Shown here: one piece after another, positions 46,392 to 59,300 of the stretch
Numbering within the stretch: position 1 is the first letter of the stretch
How the letters are laid out: each line of letters opens with the position of its first letter
NCBI RefSeq assembly: GCF_003265705.1
Contig: NW_020312785.1
Location: 127,601,514-127,665,513, forward strand
Source of the DNA: Callorhinus ursinus
Taxonomy: Eukaryota; Chordata; Mammalia; Carnivora; Otariidae
Reading direction: 5' to 3'
DNA: 64,000 nucleotides
Program-made: the position numbers and the translations under genes
Notes under the pieces: generated by a model
The model's input: the letters and a program-made list of their open reading frames with translations, nothing else
Database searches by the model: none
Told to the model about the DNA's origin: nothing

Positions 46392-46897
46392 TAAACACAC
46401 TTTTTCAAGTTTTTATTTAAATTCCAGTTAGTTAACATACAGTGTAATACTGGTTTCAAATGTATAGTATTTGTGATTCAACACTTCCGTACAACACCTG
46501 GTGTTCATCACAACTGCACTCCTTAATCCCCAACACTTACTTAACTCATCTTCCCACCCACCTCCCCTCTGGTAACCATTAGTTTATTCTTTATAATTAT
46601 GAGTCTGTTTCATGGTTTGCCTCTCTTTTTTTCCCTTTGCTCATTTGTTTTGTTTTTTAAATTCTGCATAGGAGTGAAATCATATTTGTCTTTCTCTGAT
46701 TGACTTATTTTGCTTAGCGTAATACACTCTAGCTCCATGCATGTCCATGCAAATGGCAAGATTTCATTCTTTTTCATGTCTGAGTAATATTTCATTGTAA
46801 TACATAAACCATGTCTTCTTTATCCATTCATCAGTCAATGGACACTTCCGCTGTTTCCATAATTTGGCTATTGTAAATAATGGTGCTATCTATAAAT
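46392..46897 (-). mobile_element. 5'-truncated LINE-1 3' end, minus strand
   Basis: AAATTCCAGTTAGTTAACAT, ACATACAGTGTAATACTGG, CCCACCTCCCCTCTGGTAAC, GACTTATTTTGCTTAGCGTA, CAAGATTTCATTCTTTTTCA and TTGGCTATTGTAAATAATGG are the reverse of the L1 3' UTR and ORF2 end. Small open frames are not functional. Confidence 0.92.
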
Positions 46898-47990
46898 CTG
46901 CAGTAGATACATGAATATTTATACTATGTAGAATAAAGATTTTTTAATAATCTTGGATCAATTCAAAAAATGGTATGCCATTAAATGAGTTTTGGTGAAA
47001 AAGAAAAACAGGTAAAAAATTGATCAGGAACATGTAGATTTTGGAACTGTAGATAAATGATTATGGACCTGTATTCTAAGCCCTCTTCCCCAAGTTAGAA
47101 ATATGAGAGTCATTTGTTTGATACTTTCTTCCTCTTTTTCCACTACATTCAACATGATGGGTTAGTTCCATTTCCTAGTTATTTTTTAAAATTTATTCTG
47201 TATTCTTACTGCCTTAATTTACACTTTTGTTCCTCTCACCTGGACAGTTATGATTTCTTAATAGTTATTTCTGCCTCTAATCTCCCTAATTTCAATCAGA
47301 ATTTCATAGTAATAATTGGAAAAGTGACAACATAAAACTAAACTAGAAATATCACCTTTTAATTTAAAGCCACCGAAAGGAACCCATCTTCCATAAATAA
47401 AAGTTCTTGGTCATCTGAATCTTTCTTCTATATTTTTTTATTTTTTTAAATACATAAACTATTCCCAAATCATAATAATCTTAAAACATTCCATATACAC
47501 CATTTTTTCATACTTCTGAGTGTTCACTTATTTGGTTGTCTCTGTATGAAATTTCATTTTACCTCTCAATCACATAAACTCTTAGACTCATTTAATGTTA
47601 AATTCCTGAAGCTCTTAACTATCCCTTTCCCCCACACATCACCCCTACCAGCATCACTTCACTATTTTCTACTATACTACAATAACTATTTGGGGGTTTA
47701 CATTTTTTTACAGAACTTAATATTTAAGATTTTTTTCTATCACAAGTACAGATTATTTATATTTCACATGGACATTATCAGGAAAATGCATTTTTTTTCA
47801 ATTTTCCTTAGGAAAGCACTGATTCTCATATAGACAAAGTAATCTCTAAAGAGAAGAAAAATAAAAGTCTTTCATCTCTACATGTGGTAGCTTAAATTCT
47901 CTGGAACACTGCAGCAATAGAATATAACCAGAATCCAAATATTTATTTACAATATTCTCCAGTTAAAAGTGTCATGTGCATATGTGTAAG
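46898..47990. other. Intronic sequence, nothing recognised
   Basis: 47100-47850 is pyrimidine-rich on the plus strand and may be worn repeat, but no family could be assigned. Confidence 0.45.
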
Positions 47991-48055
47991 TATACATACA
48001 TACATACATACACACATGCATACATAACCATCCATACATGCATGTATAGCCATAT
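47991..48055. repeat. Impure (TACA)n microsatellite
   Basis: Tandem TACA units with CACACATGCA and CATCCATACA interruptions. Confidence 0.85.
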
Positions 48056-48149
48056 AAAAATACACAATTTATGTATATGCACTTAATTAATATATGGAAT
48101 ATTAGAATGATAAACTTATTTCTTATTTTTTACTTTTTTTATAGAAGCA

Positions 48150-48570
48150 GAAAAATGATTACGAACTTCATGTATTCATTGCCCGGCTTCAATAGTTATC
48201 AATTCACAGTCAGTCATATTACATCTATACCCCTATGCAGTTCCTCACCCTCAACCTCATTTATTTTTTTTTAAGATTTTATTTATTTATTTATTTGACA
48301 GAGAGGGAGAGAGCACAAGCAGAGAAAGTGGCAGGCAGAAGGAGAAGGAGAAGAAGACCCCCCACAGAGCAGGGAGCCCAATGCGGGTCTCCAACCCAGG
48401 ACCCTGGGATCATGACCTGAGCGGAAGGCAGACGCTTAACTGACTGAGACTCCCAGGGGACCCTCAACCTCATTTATTTTGAAGCAAATCCCAGACATCA
48501 TCACATTTCATTCATAAATATGGCATTCTGTCTGAAGCATTGCTTTAGAATGTTACGACTGAAAATCTTC
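48150..48570 (+). repeat. Old L1-class repeat split by a SINE
   Basis: TTGCCCGGCTTCAATAGTTA, TCATATTACATCTATACCCC before the SINE and ATTTATTTTGAAGCAAATCC, CAGACATCATCACATTTCAT after it form one continuous old repeat (cccagcttcaacaattatcaa ... gaagcaaatcccagacatcat). Likely L1ME-like. Confidence 0.6.
48268..48459 (-). mobile_element. Can-SINE, minus strand, with perfect 21-base target-site duplication
   Basis: TTAAGATTTTATTTATTTAT, GAGGGAGAGAGCACAAGCAG and CTTAACTGACTGAGACTCCC. The flanks 48247-48267 and 48460-48480 are identical over 21 bases starting ACCCTCAACCTCATTTA. Head partly mutated (GACTCCCAGGGG). Confidence 0.96.
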
Positions 48571-49225
48571 ACTGATTTTCAAATTCACACAGGCAATTTT
48601 GAAAAATGATAGTTTAATTTCATTTTGCTTTATTTTATAGAGATTTATAATCGCTTCGGTGCTTATGAGAAAATAGATTTCTTTGTAGCTATGTGTTTTT
48701 GATCTTTTTAATAAAAAAGACAACTCATTTGTTCTTTTTAACTTGTTAATACATATATCTTAATGGCATAGAGTGTACATGGCTGACAGTAAACTACAGA
48801 GTATATGTACATAAAGCTGGTGTAAAGATTTTTTAAAAATCTTAATTTAATTTAAATATAAGTTAAATCATTTTTGTGTGATTGATGCAGTTTAAGCTTT
48901 GTCTTCTTTACTCATCAAAGCCTTTAAGATATCTATAAAAGACATATCTCCATGACCCAATAGCCAAAGTGAATGCCCTCAATAAATACACAGAGAAACC
49001 ACTGGTTTTCTAGAATCTTTTTCAAAACTCTTTATACAGAGATTTCATTAACCACCCTCAACTCTGCTAACCACAGTCCTTCACCACATAGTCTTTACCA
49101 GCCAGCCCCAAATTAAAAAAAGAAAAAAAAATCTGGGATGACAGCCTAGTGAATAAACAAAATTTGCATGCACTTATTAAAGTCATCATAAAAATACAGT
49201 AAGTTCTAAGATAAAATATATTCAA
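48571..49225. other. Intronic sequence, nothing recognised
   Basis: No repeat family or exon seen. Confidence 0.5.
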
Positions 49226-49238
49226 ATTAAGGGTTCTC

Positions 49239-49419
49239 TGGTGCCTGGGTGGCTCAGATGGTTAAGTGTCTGCCTTCAGCTCAGGTCATGATCCTGGGGT
49301 CCTGGAATCGAGTCCCACATCAGGCTACCTGCTCAACAGGGAGTCTGCTTCTCCCTCTACCCCTCTCCCCTGCTTGTGATCTCTCTCTCTCTGATAAATA
49401 AAATATTAAAAAATAAAAA
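49239..49419 (+). mobile_element. Can-SINE, plus strand
   Basis: GGTGCCTGGGTGGCTCAGAT head, CTCTCTCTCTCTGATAAATA tail. Flanks ATTAAGGGTTCTC (49226-49238) and ATTAAGGGGTTCTC (49420-49433). Confidence 0.95.
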
Positions 49420-49554
49420 ATTAAGGGGTTCTCAAGGGTAAAGGTCATTTCTTCATATATCTCCATAAGGACAATGACAGCAAAGAGCAGACAGTCAACT
49501 TCAGTTTGAAATTGCTTTAGTAAAGCTGGAATTGAACTGTGCTTGCATAATGGA

Positions 49555-49740
49555 CAGAAGAATGAATTGGCTATGTGAACATGGATAAGACACCTACTGC
49601 TCTGAGCCTCAACCTCTTCATCTATAAAACAGAAATAACAACCCACTTTTCACAGCCACTGTAAGAACCAATGAAAGAATGGATGCAAAAGTGCTTTTGC
49701 AAATTATAAAGCTCTAAGTAAAATGTGAGTTTTATATTTA
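49555..49740 (+). repeat. MIR SINE
   Basis: GGCTATGTGAACATGGATAA, CTGAGCCTCAACCTCTTCAT, CTATAAAACAGAAATAACAA, ACTGTAAGAACCAATGAAAG and AAAGCTCTAAGTAAAATGTG follow the MIR order closely. Confidence 0.8.
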
Positions 49741-50298
49741 TTATTAGGCAACTTATTCAGCACTTTAGATGGATGCTCTGTATTGCTACCAAAATAAGAA
49801 CCACAGATGACTTTTCAAAATGATAATGAACATCTTGAGAGTGTTAAAGTCTTTTTTGCTGACAGTGCTCATCTAAATATTCAATGTTGATTTATATAAA
49901 CCAGTTAACACATTTTTGTCCTTTTTGTGTGGTTTGTTTTAATCATTTAGTAATTATCCCTGATGTCTTCCCTAATGCAATCAGCCTTTTTCCAAACTCA
50001 GTTTAGATATGTTATTATTTCCACTTTAAAAGATATTAAGAAATCTTTTACCACCCTATAATTTCTAGTATAATATCATTTAATGTTTTGAATATAAAAA
50101 TTATGATAATTAATTTCAGTGCTCTGGTTTTTTATTACCCCTCTTCCAATTTTCATAAGCAAATATTTAGGCTTTAATTATAAATGTTCTCAGTTCATTT
50201 AAATCAAGGTGGTCAAATGAAAATCAGATATGACAACTAATGAGAATTTTATTATGCTGTGCTGATTTTTTTCCTCATGTTTTCTAGATCTGGATTAT
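49741..50298. other. Intronic sequence, nothing recognised
   Basis: AT-rich, no family assigned. Confidence 0.5.
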
Positions 50299-50301
50299 TT
50301 G

Positions 50302-50351
50302 TTGGTAATTTTCATAGGTGTATGAAATGGTTGGTAATTTTCATAGGTGTA
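50302..50351. repeat. Two-copy tandem repeat, 29-base period
   Basis: TTGGTAATTTTCATAGGTGT recurs exactly at 50302 and 50331. Recent local slippage or duplication. Confidence 0.9.
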
Positions 50352-50384
50352 GTTATAGTTTCTGGTAAGATGAGCTACTATGAG

Positions 50385-50610
50385 CTACTGTGTTTAGTGT
50401 TTAAAAAAGTAGGCTCTGAAAACAAATCTTTATTTCTGCACATACACTTACCTGCTGAATGGTACAGCATTGATATATTATTTAATTTTCCTAGGCCACA
50501 AACACCTTCTCTGTAAATTGGATGATACTAGTGATTTTATCATAGGATTATTGTGAAATTAAACAGAGGTGAATGGAAAATATGTGGCAGTGTTCCTGAT
50601 CATTAGCAGA
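50385..50610 (+). repeat. MIR SINE
   Basis: AGTAGGCTCTGAAAACAAAT, TTTAATTTTCCTAGGCCACA, TTCTCTGTAAATTGGATGAT, CATAGGATTATTGTGAAATT and TATGTGGCAGTGTTCCTGAT match MIR order (ggctctggagcc, cctctctgtgcc, tgtaaaatggggat, gggttgttgtgagg). Confidence 0.75.
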
Positions 50611-50914
50611 ACATAATGTATTTAACATTAATAAATAGTTTTATGGAAAGCATAGTATGTGCCAGTCATTGTGCTTAGTGCTAAAAATACTCTAATAATA
50701 TTTTAAAAATCAAATACACGAGACAAAAAATCAAAGATGTCCAAGAATGTGTCAACAGAAAATAAGGTGAATGAAAAACTTGGAAGTTAAATTGAATGTC
50801 TGTAGCTTAATAATTTTGGACTACTATTTGTAAAATTACAAGATATGCTATATATTTTCATGTAACTGAAAGTATCCTAACAATTTTACTGACTGAATGA
50901 TTCTTTACTACATG

Positions 50915-51050
50915 CCAACTTCCCTAGAATGAAATCATGTGAACTCAGAGGCATTGCCTATATATTCACCATTATTCATTGCCTATCCCCAGCACTTGAT
51001 ACCTGGTTCATAAAATAACCCTACAAAGAGCTGTACAAAGAATGAATGCA
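50915..51050 (+). repeat. L2 LINE 3' end fragment
   Basis: TTATTCATTGCCTATCCCCA, GCACTTGATACCTGGTTCAT and TACAAAGAATGAATGC fit the worn L2 ending. Confidence 0.6.
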
Positions 51051-53555
51051 CTTAAAAATGACTAAAATCCTGCCTATTCCAAGAACATGCAAGGCATTAG
51101 CCTAACTAAACATTTTGAGGCAATTAAACTGATGATGAATCTGACTCTCAAAAAAAGAACGAGGAGAACAGATATTCATAATGAGACAAGAAGATATAAA
51201 TAATTTCAATACAGGTAGATTTCAGATGGAACTGTTATTTCAACCATGAAAGAGAAAATTAAACAAAAGATTTTCTTTTAATTTATATTTTTAATATTCA
51301 CTGGAGTAATAGTCACAAACATGCCACTTATTCACCAGCTTGGTATATTTCAGGTTTGTATTTTATTTGGGTGAATGTTTAAAATATCTGACTTTAAATA
51401 TCTTCAGCTGATGCATGTATTTTCCATTTTACCTCAAACTCTACCTCTCTATACTGTCATAATGCATATGGTTTAACCTCAAAATATTCTACTGCCATTC
51501 TGCCCCTGAAGTCATGATAGACAACCCACAGCATCTATTAAACCAAGTTTTGCAGTGTCTAGAAAAGGATAATAAATGGTAGCAGGCTCATGGAAAACAC
51601 AGTTGAGACATAGTGACGCACAAGCTAGAAATCCAAAGAAAACTACAGGGAAGGCAAAAAGATGTGTAAGAGCATTGTCAGGAAGTCATGGCAAAATCCA
51701 ATCAAAATTGAGCTATTCCTATTAAAGTGATCTCATTACTACCCACAGATAGGTGAAGCTTGGGACACTCCCAACTCAACTATTGGGCATTGCTCCTGCT
51801 GCAGGGCATGGCAGGCCAACCCACTCTCGGAACCACCAGTAGGCCTCTGTTCATTATAGTATGGCACTTATATTCATCAGAAAATCTGATCCCTGAAAAC
51901 ACTGTGTTTCTAGCAGATCTTACTGTCAACAAAAAGGTCTGATAGATTTCTGATTCCATTAACAATAGTGTATATTTATAATCACAGCTAAAATTATGTT
52001 CTAAAAGTTTTTTGTCACACTTTCACATATCTAAATTTCTGATTTCATATAGTAATCATTTCCTCCCTTTATTTTTTACATTCAAAAGAGTTCTGAATAA
52101 ATAACATATACCTCTAAGAAAATATGACACATATAAACTGGAATTCAATACTATAGTATATAGTAGACACCGGCAGTGCTCAATCCAGAACTTTTGACCC
52201 TTACTACTTCACTGCGCACTAGCCTGGTGTCCAACTACCAGCATGTGCATTTCTTTCTAGAGTATTTGGATTCAACATCCCAAAAAACTACTTAAACTCA
52301 AATCCTTGTCACAGGTCTAACTCTGAGGTGACCCAAACTAAGACATAGTAATAGCAAATTTTCACAGTCATCTCAAATGTAGAATTTGCCAGACTTAAAT
52401 GTGATCTTGTTAATATTTATCAAATGATCTTTGCCTGTAATACTAACACATTCAGTGTGTTTAGTTTAGCTAAAATGACTTCTCCACAAATCCCACTTTT
52501 CAGTAGTTTCTATTGTATCTGAAAGAATATGAGGTCTTTAAACCACTCCCTCTATTTTAACCCACCTCTGATACCCACTGAAATTAAATCCTGCTGTCTA
52601 CTTCCACATGCACAGTTATTGTACCTTCACTACAGGGTCCCACATGAAAAGAAACTATAAGTGGAATAGAATCTTAACTTATCTCTCTGAAAGTAAATGG
52701 AAGTGAAAAAAAGTTATTTAAGTATTGCTCATTTTATATTGATGTTCCCTTTTCCAAGTTTGATCCTATCTAAAGAAAAATCCCTCAATTGCCTTTTTAA
52801 CAGCATTCCCTTTTACCACAGCTGGACACAAAAATTATAAGCAACTCCTCAGCAGTGATCAAGGTGCTTAGAAGCACAGAGCCCCAGCATGACAGGCCAA
52901 AGAAATGTTGGAATCATAAACAGACAATGGGAAGGACTGTCATTTGAGAAAGCCGCACAGCACAAGGGAAAAGAGCTCAGCAGAAATTAGGTGAGGATTC
53001 CTGGATACCAAGATTATTGTTTTATAGCGTCATCAAAAGTTATCTTCCAAAGCCAACTTTTTGTTCTCTCATCTACAGGTGAGAAAACACTTTTAAACTG
53101 TGATAACAGTAACCTTGGCAACACATGTGTAATAATTACTTTTTGTTTATTTAGGAATTTGTGATTAAAGTTACCAAGCAGAAAATGAATTTCATTTGTT
53201 TATGATGTGCTTTGTTATGACTTTCTTTCCCTAGGCAAACTTTCACCAGTTGCCTCTTTAAAAGTCTAGGTCATCCATTTACAGCATCTTCTCCACATCC
53301 TTGTCAGTCAGGTTTTTATTTTTACCACATTTTTTTACCCTCTTCACTTATCTTATTTTTCTACTTCATCTGTCATTTTATTATATGGTATTAGTTAGCA
53401 TCTGTGTTTTCTCCTAATAGTGCAATGCTGACAACTCCAAAGACCTTAATATTTTCTCCATTCACTCTTCCCATATGTTTAGTCATATCTTTGAGCTCAT
53501 CCTTCCTTGACATGTTTCTGCTTGCAAAGGCCAAGATGGAGAGGTATAGGCCAGA
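51051..53555. other. Long intronic stretch, nothing recognised
   Basis: No Can-SINE or L1. About 52150-52350 may be an old repeat. 52860-53000 is GC-richer with an AG/GTGAGG-like donor but no open frame or acceptor, so no exon is called. Confidence 0.5.
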
Positions 53556-53559
53556 TCTG

Positions 53560-53700
53560 TGCTACCGATAGTGTGATTCAAGCACATCAGCATATAGTGG
53601 TAGCTTGCTAGAAATGCACATTCTCAGGTCCAGCTCAGACCTACTGAATCAGAACCTGCATTTAATAAGACTTCACATTATTTACATGTAGTTTAAATCT
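53560..53700 (+). mobile_element. Ancient hAT-type DNA transposon fragment (MER5/MER20-like)
   Basis: GTAGCTTGCTAGAAATGCAC, ATTCTCAGGTCCAGCTCAGA, CCTACTGAATCAGAACCTGC match the core read as cttgttagaaatgcaaattctcgggccccaccccagacctactgaatcagaa. Confidence 0.75.
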
Positions 53701-54195
53701 TGACAAGTCTTAATAAAGGTAATATAGATGGTAATAAGTGGAATTTATGGCTGTTTTAAATTTTTATACTAGGAGATTTCATTACTGGATCAGGGTCAAG
53801 TGCTAAAGTAGAAACTATAAAGGAAAGGAAAAAAAAAAGAAGCACACAACCATAAGGAATTCTGGGAGCTCCAAATTAAAGAAAATGAAAGGGGTAGAAT
53901 GCAAGGCAACATAGAATTTTTCTGAGGAAGTGCATGTGATTCTAATTACTTAGTTCAAAGGGCCTTTAGAGAATTCTAGTCCAACCCAGGAAAAGCATCC
54001 ATAGCCAAAGCACCCTATATTAAAGAGAGGACACAATGGTGCCTAACTTATGGATCATGAGATTCACCCAAGACTGAATGGATTAGATTTTTCCACATTC
54101 TCCACCATCGTTCCCTCACTCCATTTCCCCTTTTATTCTCCTCATCCATCAACTTCCTGGACTTTTCTTTCCCCTTAATCTAGACCCCAGAGTTA
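53701..54195. other. Intronic sequence, nothing recognised
   Basis: Contains a short A-run near 53830; no repeat family or exon seen. Confidence 0.5.
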
Positions 54196-54983
54196 GTGGG
54201 TTTTAATTTATTTATTTTATTAAGTATAACTGACATACAATGTTATATTAACATCAAGTGTACAATACATTGATTCAATAATTCTATACATTACTCAATC
54301 ACCACAATAAGTGTAATCATCTGTCACCATACAATGTAATTACAATATTATTGATTATATTCATTACTCTGTATTTTTCATCCCCATGACTTATTTATTT
54401 TATAACTGCAAATTTATACCTCTTAAACCCCATTACCTATTTGGCCCACCTACCCACCAACCTCCCCTCCAGCAACCACCAGTTTGTTCTCTTTATTGAA
54501 GAATCTGTTTCTTTTTTAGTTGGTTTGTTCATTTGTTTTGTTTTTTTTCTTAGATTCTACACATAAGTGATATCATATAGTATTTGTCTTTCTCTGTCTG
54601 ACTTATTTCACTTAGCATAATACCCTTTAGGTCCATTCATTCCATTCAGGTTGTTACAAATGACAAGTTTTCATTCCTTTTTATGGCTGAGTAATATCTG
54701 ATTGTAAGTTTATCACATCTTCTTTATACATTCATCTATAGATGGACATTTGGGTTGCTTCCAAGGAAACCCTCGTGAACTGTTGGTGGAAATATAAATT
54801 GGTGCAACCACTATGGAAAACAGTATGGAGGTTCCTCAAAAAATTAAAAATAGAAATACCATATGATACGGTAATTCCACTATTGGGTATTTAGGCCCAC
54901 CCCCCCAAAAAAAAACTAAAACACTGACTTTTAAAAGATATATGCACCTTTATGTTTATTGCAGCATTATTTACAATAACCAG
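54196..54983 (-). mobile_element. LINE-1 with 5' inversion (twin-primed insertion)
   Basis: 54196-54763 is the L1 3' end read on the minus strand, reaching TTGGAAGCAACCCAAATGTC. 54764-54983 is the segment that normally lies just before that point in L1, but on the plus strand (GTGAACTGTTGGTGGAAATA to CAGCATTATTTACAATAACC). The intact order is visible in this window at about 58730-58950. Flanks share AGTGGGTTTTAA and AGAGTGTTTTAA-like text. Confidence 0.9.
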
Positions 54984-54995
54984 AGTGTTTTAAAT

Positions 54996-55664
54996 GATAC
55001 TTCCTTGCACAATGAAATCCTTCACTTTCTTGACCCCATACCCTACTTATTGTGCAATATCCAATGCTATCTTCCTTCTTTTCAAATGTTGCTAGGATAA
55101 GTAAAAAATATGCTGAGTATACAAGAAGTCACCAGCTGATTCCATGTGCCATGTTAATAAAATAGATCTCTTTTCCTCAAATTTTCAACTCCAACTCCAT
55201 ATTTCTAATTCTCAGAGGATGGTTTCACTTTCTTACAAGGAAAATCTAGGCTATTTGATGTATATTTTCATTACTGTCTTCTCTCCACCATAATTCCTGA
55301 CATAGTCTTTAAATCTTGAAAATTTCATTTTAACTAGACTTCCTTTTTAGTTTATCTTATCTCCTTCACTGTGGTTAAAGAAACATTTTCTTCCTGTTTT
55401 TGGTTTTGTTTGTTTATTCTAATTCTAAGGCTAACTTCCCTGCTTGTACTCTCATTTCATGGCCTTTTTCCTTTTATAACCCAGAGTCCTCTAGGAATAT
55501 TTTAAATACATTATTTCCTATTTAGTATTCTCTATTTGGTTTCTCTATTGAGTCCTTTTATCTATTTACAAACACTCTCAGATTTTTGCTATCTGAAAAA
55601 AAGTATGACATTTATTTATATTTCTCTCTTATGGTCTATACCTTACATCATTAATAAAACTACT
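54996..55664. other. Intronic sequence, pyrimidine-rich, unassigned
   Basis: No family or exon recognised. Confidence 0.45.
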
Positions 55665-56045
55665 CAAAAACATATTTTACATACCTACCAATAAAAAAGA
55701 ACAAATTACTGACACATACAACAACATGAAAGAATCTCAAAATCATGCTGAGTACAAAAGGCCAGACACAAAAGATTATGCACTATACGACTGCACTTAT
55801 GAGAAATTCTAAAAAGGACAAATCTAATCCGTAGTAAAGGAAAGCAGATCAGTGACTGCCTGGGGCAATAAGTTAGGAAGTGAACTGAGAAGGGTCATAA
55901 AAGGACTTTGTATAATAATGAAAATATTCTATATCTTGATTGTGTTGGTGTGTATAAATTCATCAAAACTCATTGAAATGCATAGTTAAAACTGGTGCAT
56001 ATTACAGCATGTCATTTATACCTCAATAAAGCTGATTTTAAAATA
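55665..56045 (+). mobile_element. Old L1M 3' end
   Basis: AACATGAAAGAATCTCAAAA, CATGCTGAGTACAAAAGGCC, TGACTGCCTGGGGCAATAAG, TGGTGTGTATAAATTCATCA and ATTTATACCTCAATAAAGCT are L1M 3' UTR text. Confidence 0.88.
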
Positions 56046-56320
56046 CTCTCTACTTATTGTTTATATGGCCTCAAAAGTAGATTATTAACCCCCAAGACAT
56101 CTGGCTTTTGCTCATACCCCTTCAATGAAACTACTCCAGTGTCACAAATACAGTCCCAATAGTCTCTACCTTCTTGGAACTTTCTCTTTTTTTCAATTTC
56201 CAGGGAGGAAGAGCTTATTATCCTCCTACTTATTTAAACATCCCTTCCACACATCTCTTCCCCTAATTCTTACTCCTCTACTTTTATTTTGACATTTGGA
56301 AGCAATTTAATGGTTGTATT
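56046..56320. other. Intronic sequence, nothing recognised
   Basis: Unassigned flank of the L1 that follows. Confidence 0.45.
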
Positions 56321-56334
56321 AAAAGCCCGTTGCC

Positions 56335-59300
56335 AAACCAGCCTAAGAATAGGGGAAGATGGTGAAGTAGGAGGATCCTGAACACATCTTCTCCCACAGA
56401 CACACCAAGGCAACTACATGTAATAAACTCACTCTGAATATGGCCCGAAGATTGGCACAACAGATCTTCCACAGCTAAAGACATAAAGAGAATGCCACAC
56501 TAAGAAGAGTAGGAAGGACAGAGATGTGGTTGGGAACCAAATCGCCAATCCACAAGGTTGGAGGAACATACCCACAAGTGAAATAGGCATGGGAGGGACA
56601 AGGGAATTCCCCATAGTTGGACCTGAGGACCTGCACCAAGTAGAGAAGCCTCCATAATATTTTTAAAAATGGCAGGCTTAACTCTGGGAGAGCCAGGGGA
56701 CTATAGAAAACTGAGTCTCTGTTTTAAAGGGTCAGCAGGCTATATCACTCAACCTGAGACCCCACACAGTAAGAGCAGCTTAAAAAGTACCTGAGGTATA
56801 TCTGAAGGAGATTTATTACCAATTTTAGGACATGTGCTAGAGAGGAAAGGAGCTTTCTCCAGAAACAGAAGTACTGACAGATACCTTTTTCTTGCCTTCC
56901 ATCAAGCTAGCTGGCCAGACACTTTCAGGAGGCAGCTGTAATGCCTTCCATCCTCCAAGTTAGTATTGCTTGTTTTACCCCAGCATTTCCTTGCAGAAAG
57001 ACCCCACACAGACTGCAGACTTGGCAGGCACCCCTCCAAAGTTGCTCCTACCCCTCCTCACCCAGTGGGCAGTCTTAGTTGGGACCAGCAACACTCAGAG
57101 CAACTGCTGCACTGTCACACCTAAGAGCCAGCCCCAGTTAGGACTGGTGGCCCTCCAGAGTGACTCTTGCACCAGGGAAGGAGGAGCTAGCATGCCTGCA
57201 ATAGTTATCACAAGGCCTCTTAGTCAGCTTCACTGGTAGCTAGCCCCACCCACCTGTGCACATGCAGTAGCCATAGCCAGTCTTCTCAGTCAGCTGCATG
57301 GGCACAAGCCCTGCCCACCAGTGCCCCTGGAATGGTCATGGCCAGTCACTGCTGATAGCAGTGAGGGCCAGCCACACCCACCAAGACACCAGTGGCAGTC
57401 ACAACCCAGTCTAACCAGAGGGCACATGCAGCCCACATAAGGGACAACCTTGGAGCATCTGGTTTTGATGACCAAAGCGGGCTGTGCTATAGCTCCACAG
57501 AACTTCTGCTACACAGGACCACAACTTGTAAGAACAGGAGTCATAGCTGATCTAAGAACTAGTGGAAAGAGAAATTAAGAAAACAATCCCATCTATAACT
57601 GCATCAAAAATAATAAAATATTTAGGAATACATTTAACCAAGTAGGTGAAAGACCTGCACTCTGAAAACTCTAAGACAGTGATGAAAGAAATTGAAGACA
57701 ACACGAACAAATGGAAAGATATGCCACCTTCATGGATTGGAAGAATTAATAATGTTAAAATGTCCATACAACCCAAAGCAATCTATAGATTCAATGCAAT
57801 CCCAACAAAGTACCAAAAGTATTTTTCACAGAACCTGAAAAAATAATCTTAAAATTTTATGGAATTGCAACATACCATGAATAGCCAAAGAAATTTTGAG
57901 AAAGAAGAGTAAAGCTAGAGGTACCACAATCCCAGATTTCAAACTATTACAAAGCTATAGTAATAAAACAGGATGTCACTGGCAAAAAAAAAAATAGACA
58001 CATAAATCAACAGAACAGAATAGAGAGCCAAGAAACCCATGTGTATAGGGTCAATTAACCTACAACAAAGGAGGCAAGGCTACAATGGGAAAAAGAGAGT
58101 CTCTTCAATAAATAAATGGTGTTGGGAAAACTGGACAGCTAAATGCAAAAGAATGAAACTGGACCATTTTCTTTTACCATACACAAAAATGAACCCAAAA
58201 TGGATTAAAGACCTAAATGTAAGACCTGAAAGCATAAAATTCTTAAACTAAAACATAGGCAGTGATATCTTGGTCATCAGCCCTAGCAACTTTTTTCTGG
58301 ATCTGTCTCCTCACATAGGAGAAACAAAAGCAAAAATAAACAATTGGGGCTACATCAAACTAAAAAGCTTTTGCACAGTAAATGAAGCCATCAACAAAGT
58401 GAAAAGGTAACCTACTGAATGGGAGAAGATATTTCCAAATTATATAACCAATAATGAGTTAATATCCAAAATATATAAAGAAATCTTGCAACACCCAAAA
58501 ACCCAATAACCTGATTTAGATATGGGCAGAGGACCCAAACAGAAATTTTTCCAAAGAAGACATACAGATGATCAGTAAACACATGAAAACACCCTCAATA
58601 TCACTAATCATCAGGTAATGCAAATCAAAACCACAGTAAGATATCACCTCAGCCCAGTCAGAATGGCTAGAATCAAAAAGATAAGAAATAACAAATGTTG
58701 TTAAGGATGTGGAGAAAAGGTAACAGTTATGCACTGTTTGGTGAGAATGTAAATTGATGCAGCCACTATAAACAACAGTAGGTAGATTTTTTAAAAGATT
58801 TAAAAACAGAACTACCATATGACCCAGCAATTCCACTCCTGGATATTTACCCAAAGAAAATAATAACACTAATTTGAAAAGATACGTGCACCCCTATGTT
58901 TACTTCAGCATTATTTACAAAAGCCAAGATATGGAAGCAGCCCAAATTTCCATCAGTAGATGAACAGATAAAGAAGATGTGGTACACATGTGCAATGGTA
59001 TATTACTCAGCCATAAAAAAAAAATGAAATTCTGCCATTTACCTCAACATAAATAGACCCACAGGGCACTATGCTAAATGAAATAAGTTGGAAAAAGACA
59101 AATACTGTATCATTTCACTCATATGTGGAATCTAAAAAACAAAACATACAAAAAACAGAAAGAGATTCATAAATGGAGAAAACAAACCAGAGGGGAGGTT
59201 CCCTGAGGGGAGGCTGGTGGGGGGAAAGGTAAAATAGGTGAAGAGGGTTAAGTAGTACAAACAGCCAGTCATAAAATAAGTAAGTCACAGGAATGAAAAG

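Noticed and set aside
47991..48055. CRISPR-like spaced repeats
   Set aside because: Simple TACA microsatellite in a mammalian genome; no spacer structure.
52860..53000. Possible noncoding exon ending at an AG/GTGAGG donor
   Set aside because: No matching acceptor, no open frame and no independent support; a lone donor match is expected by chance.
57646..58251. L1 ORF2 open frames (also 17309-17632, 58516-58869, 63758-64000)
   Set aside because: Fragments of reverse transcriptase from dead L1 copies with frameshifts and stops; listed as mobile elements instead.
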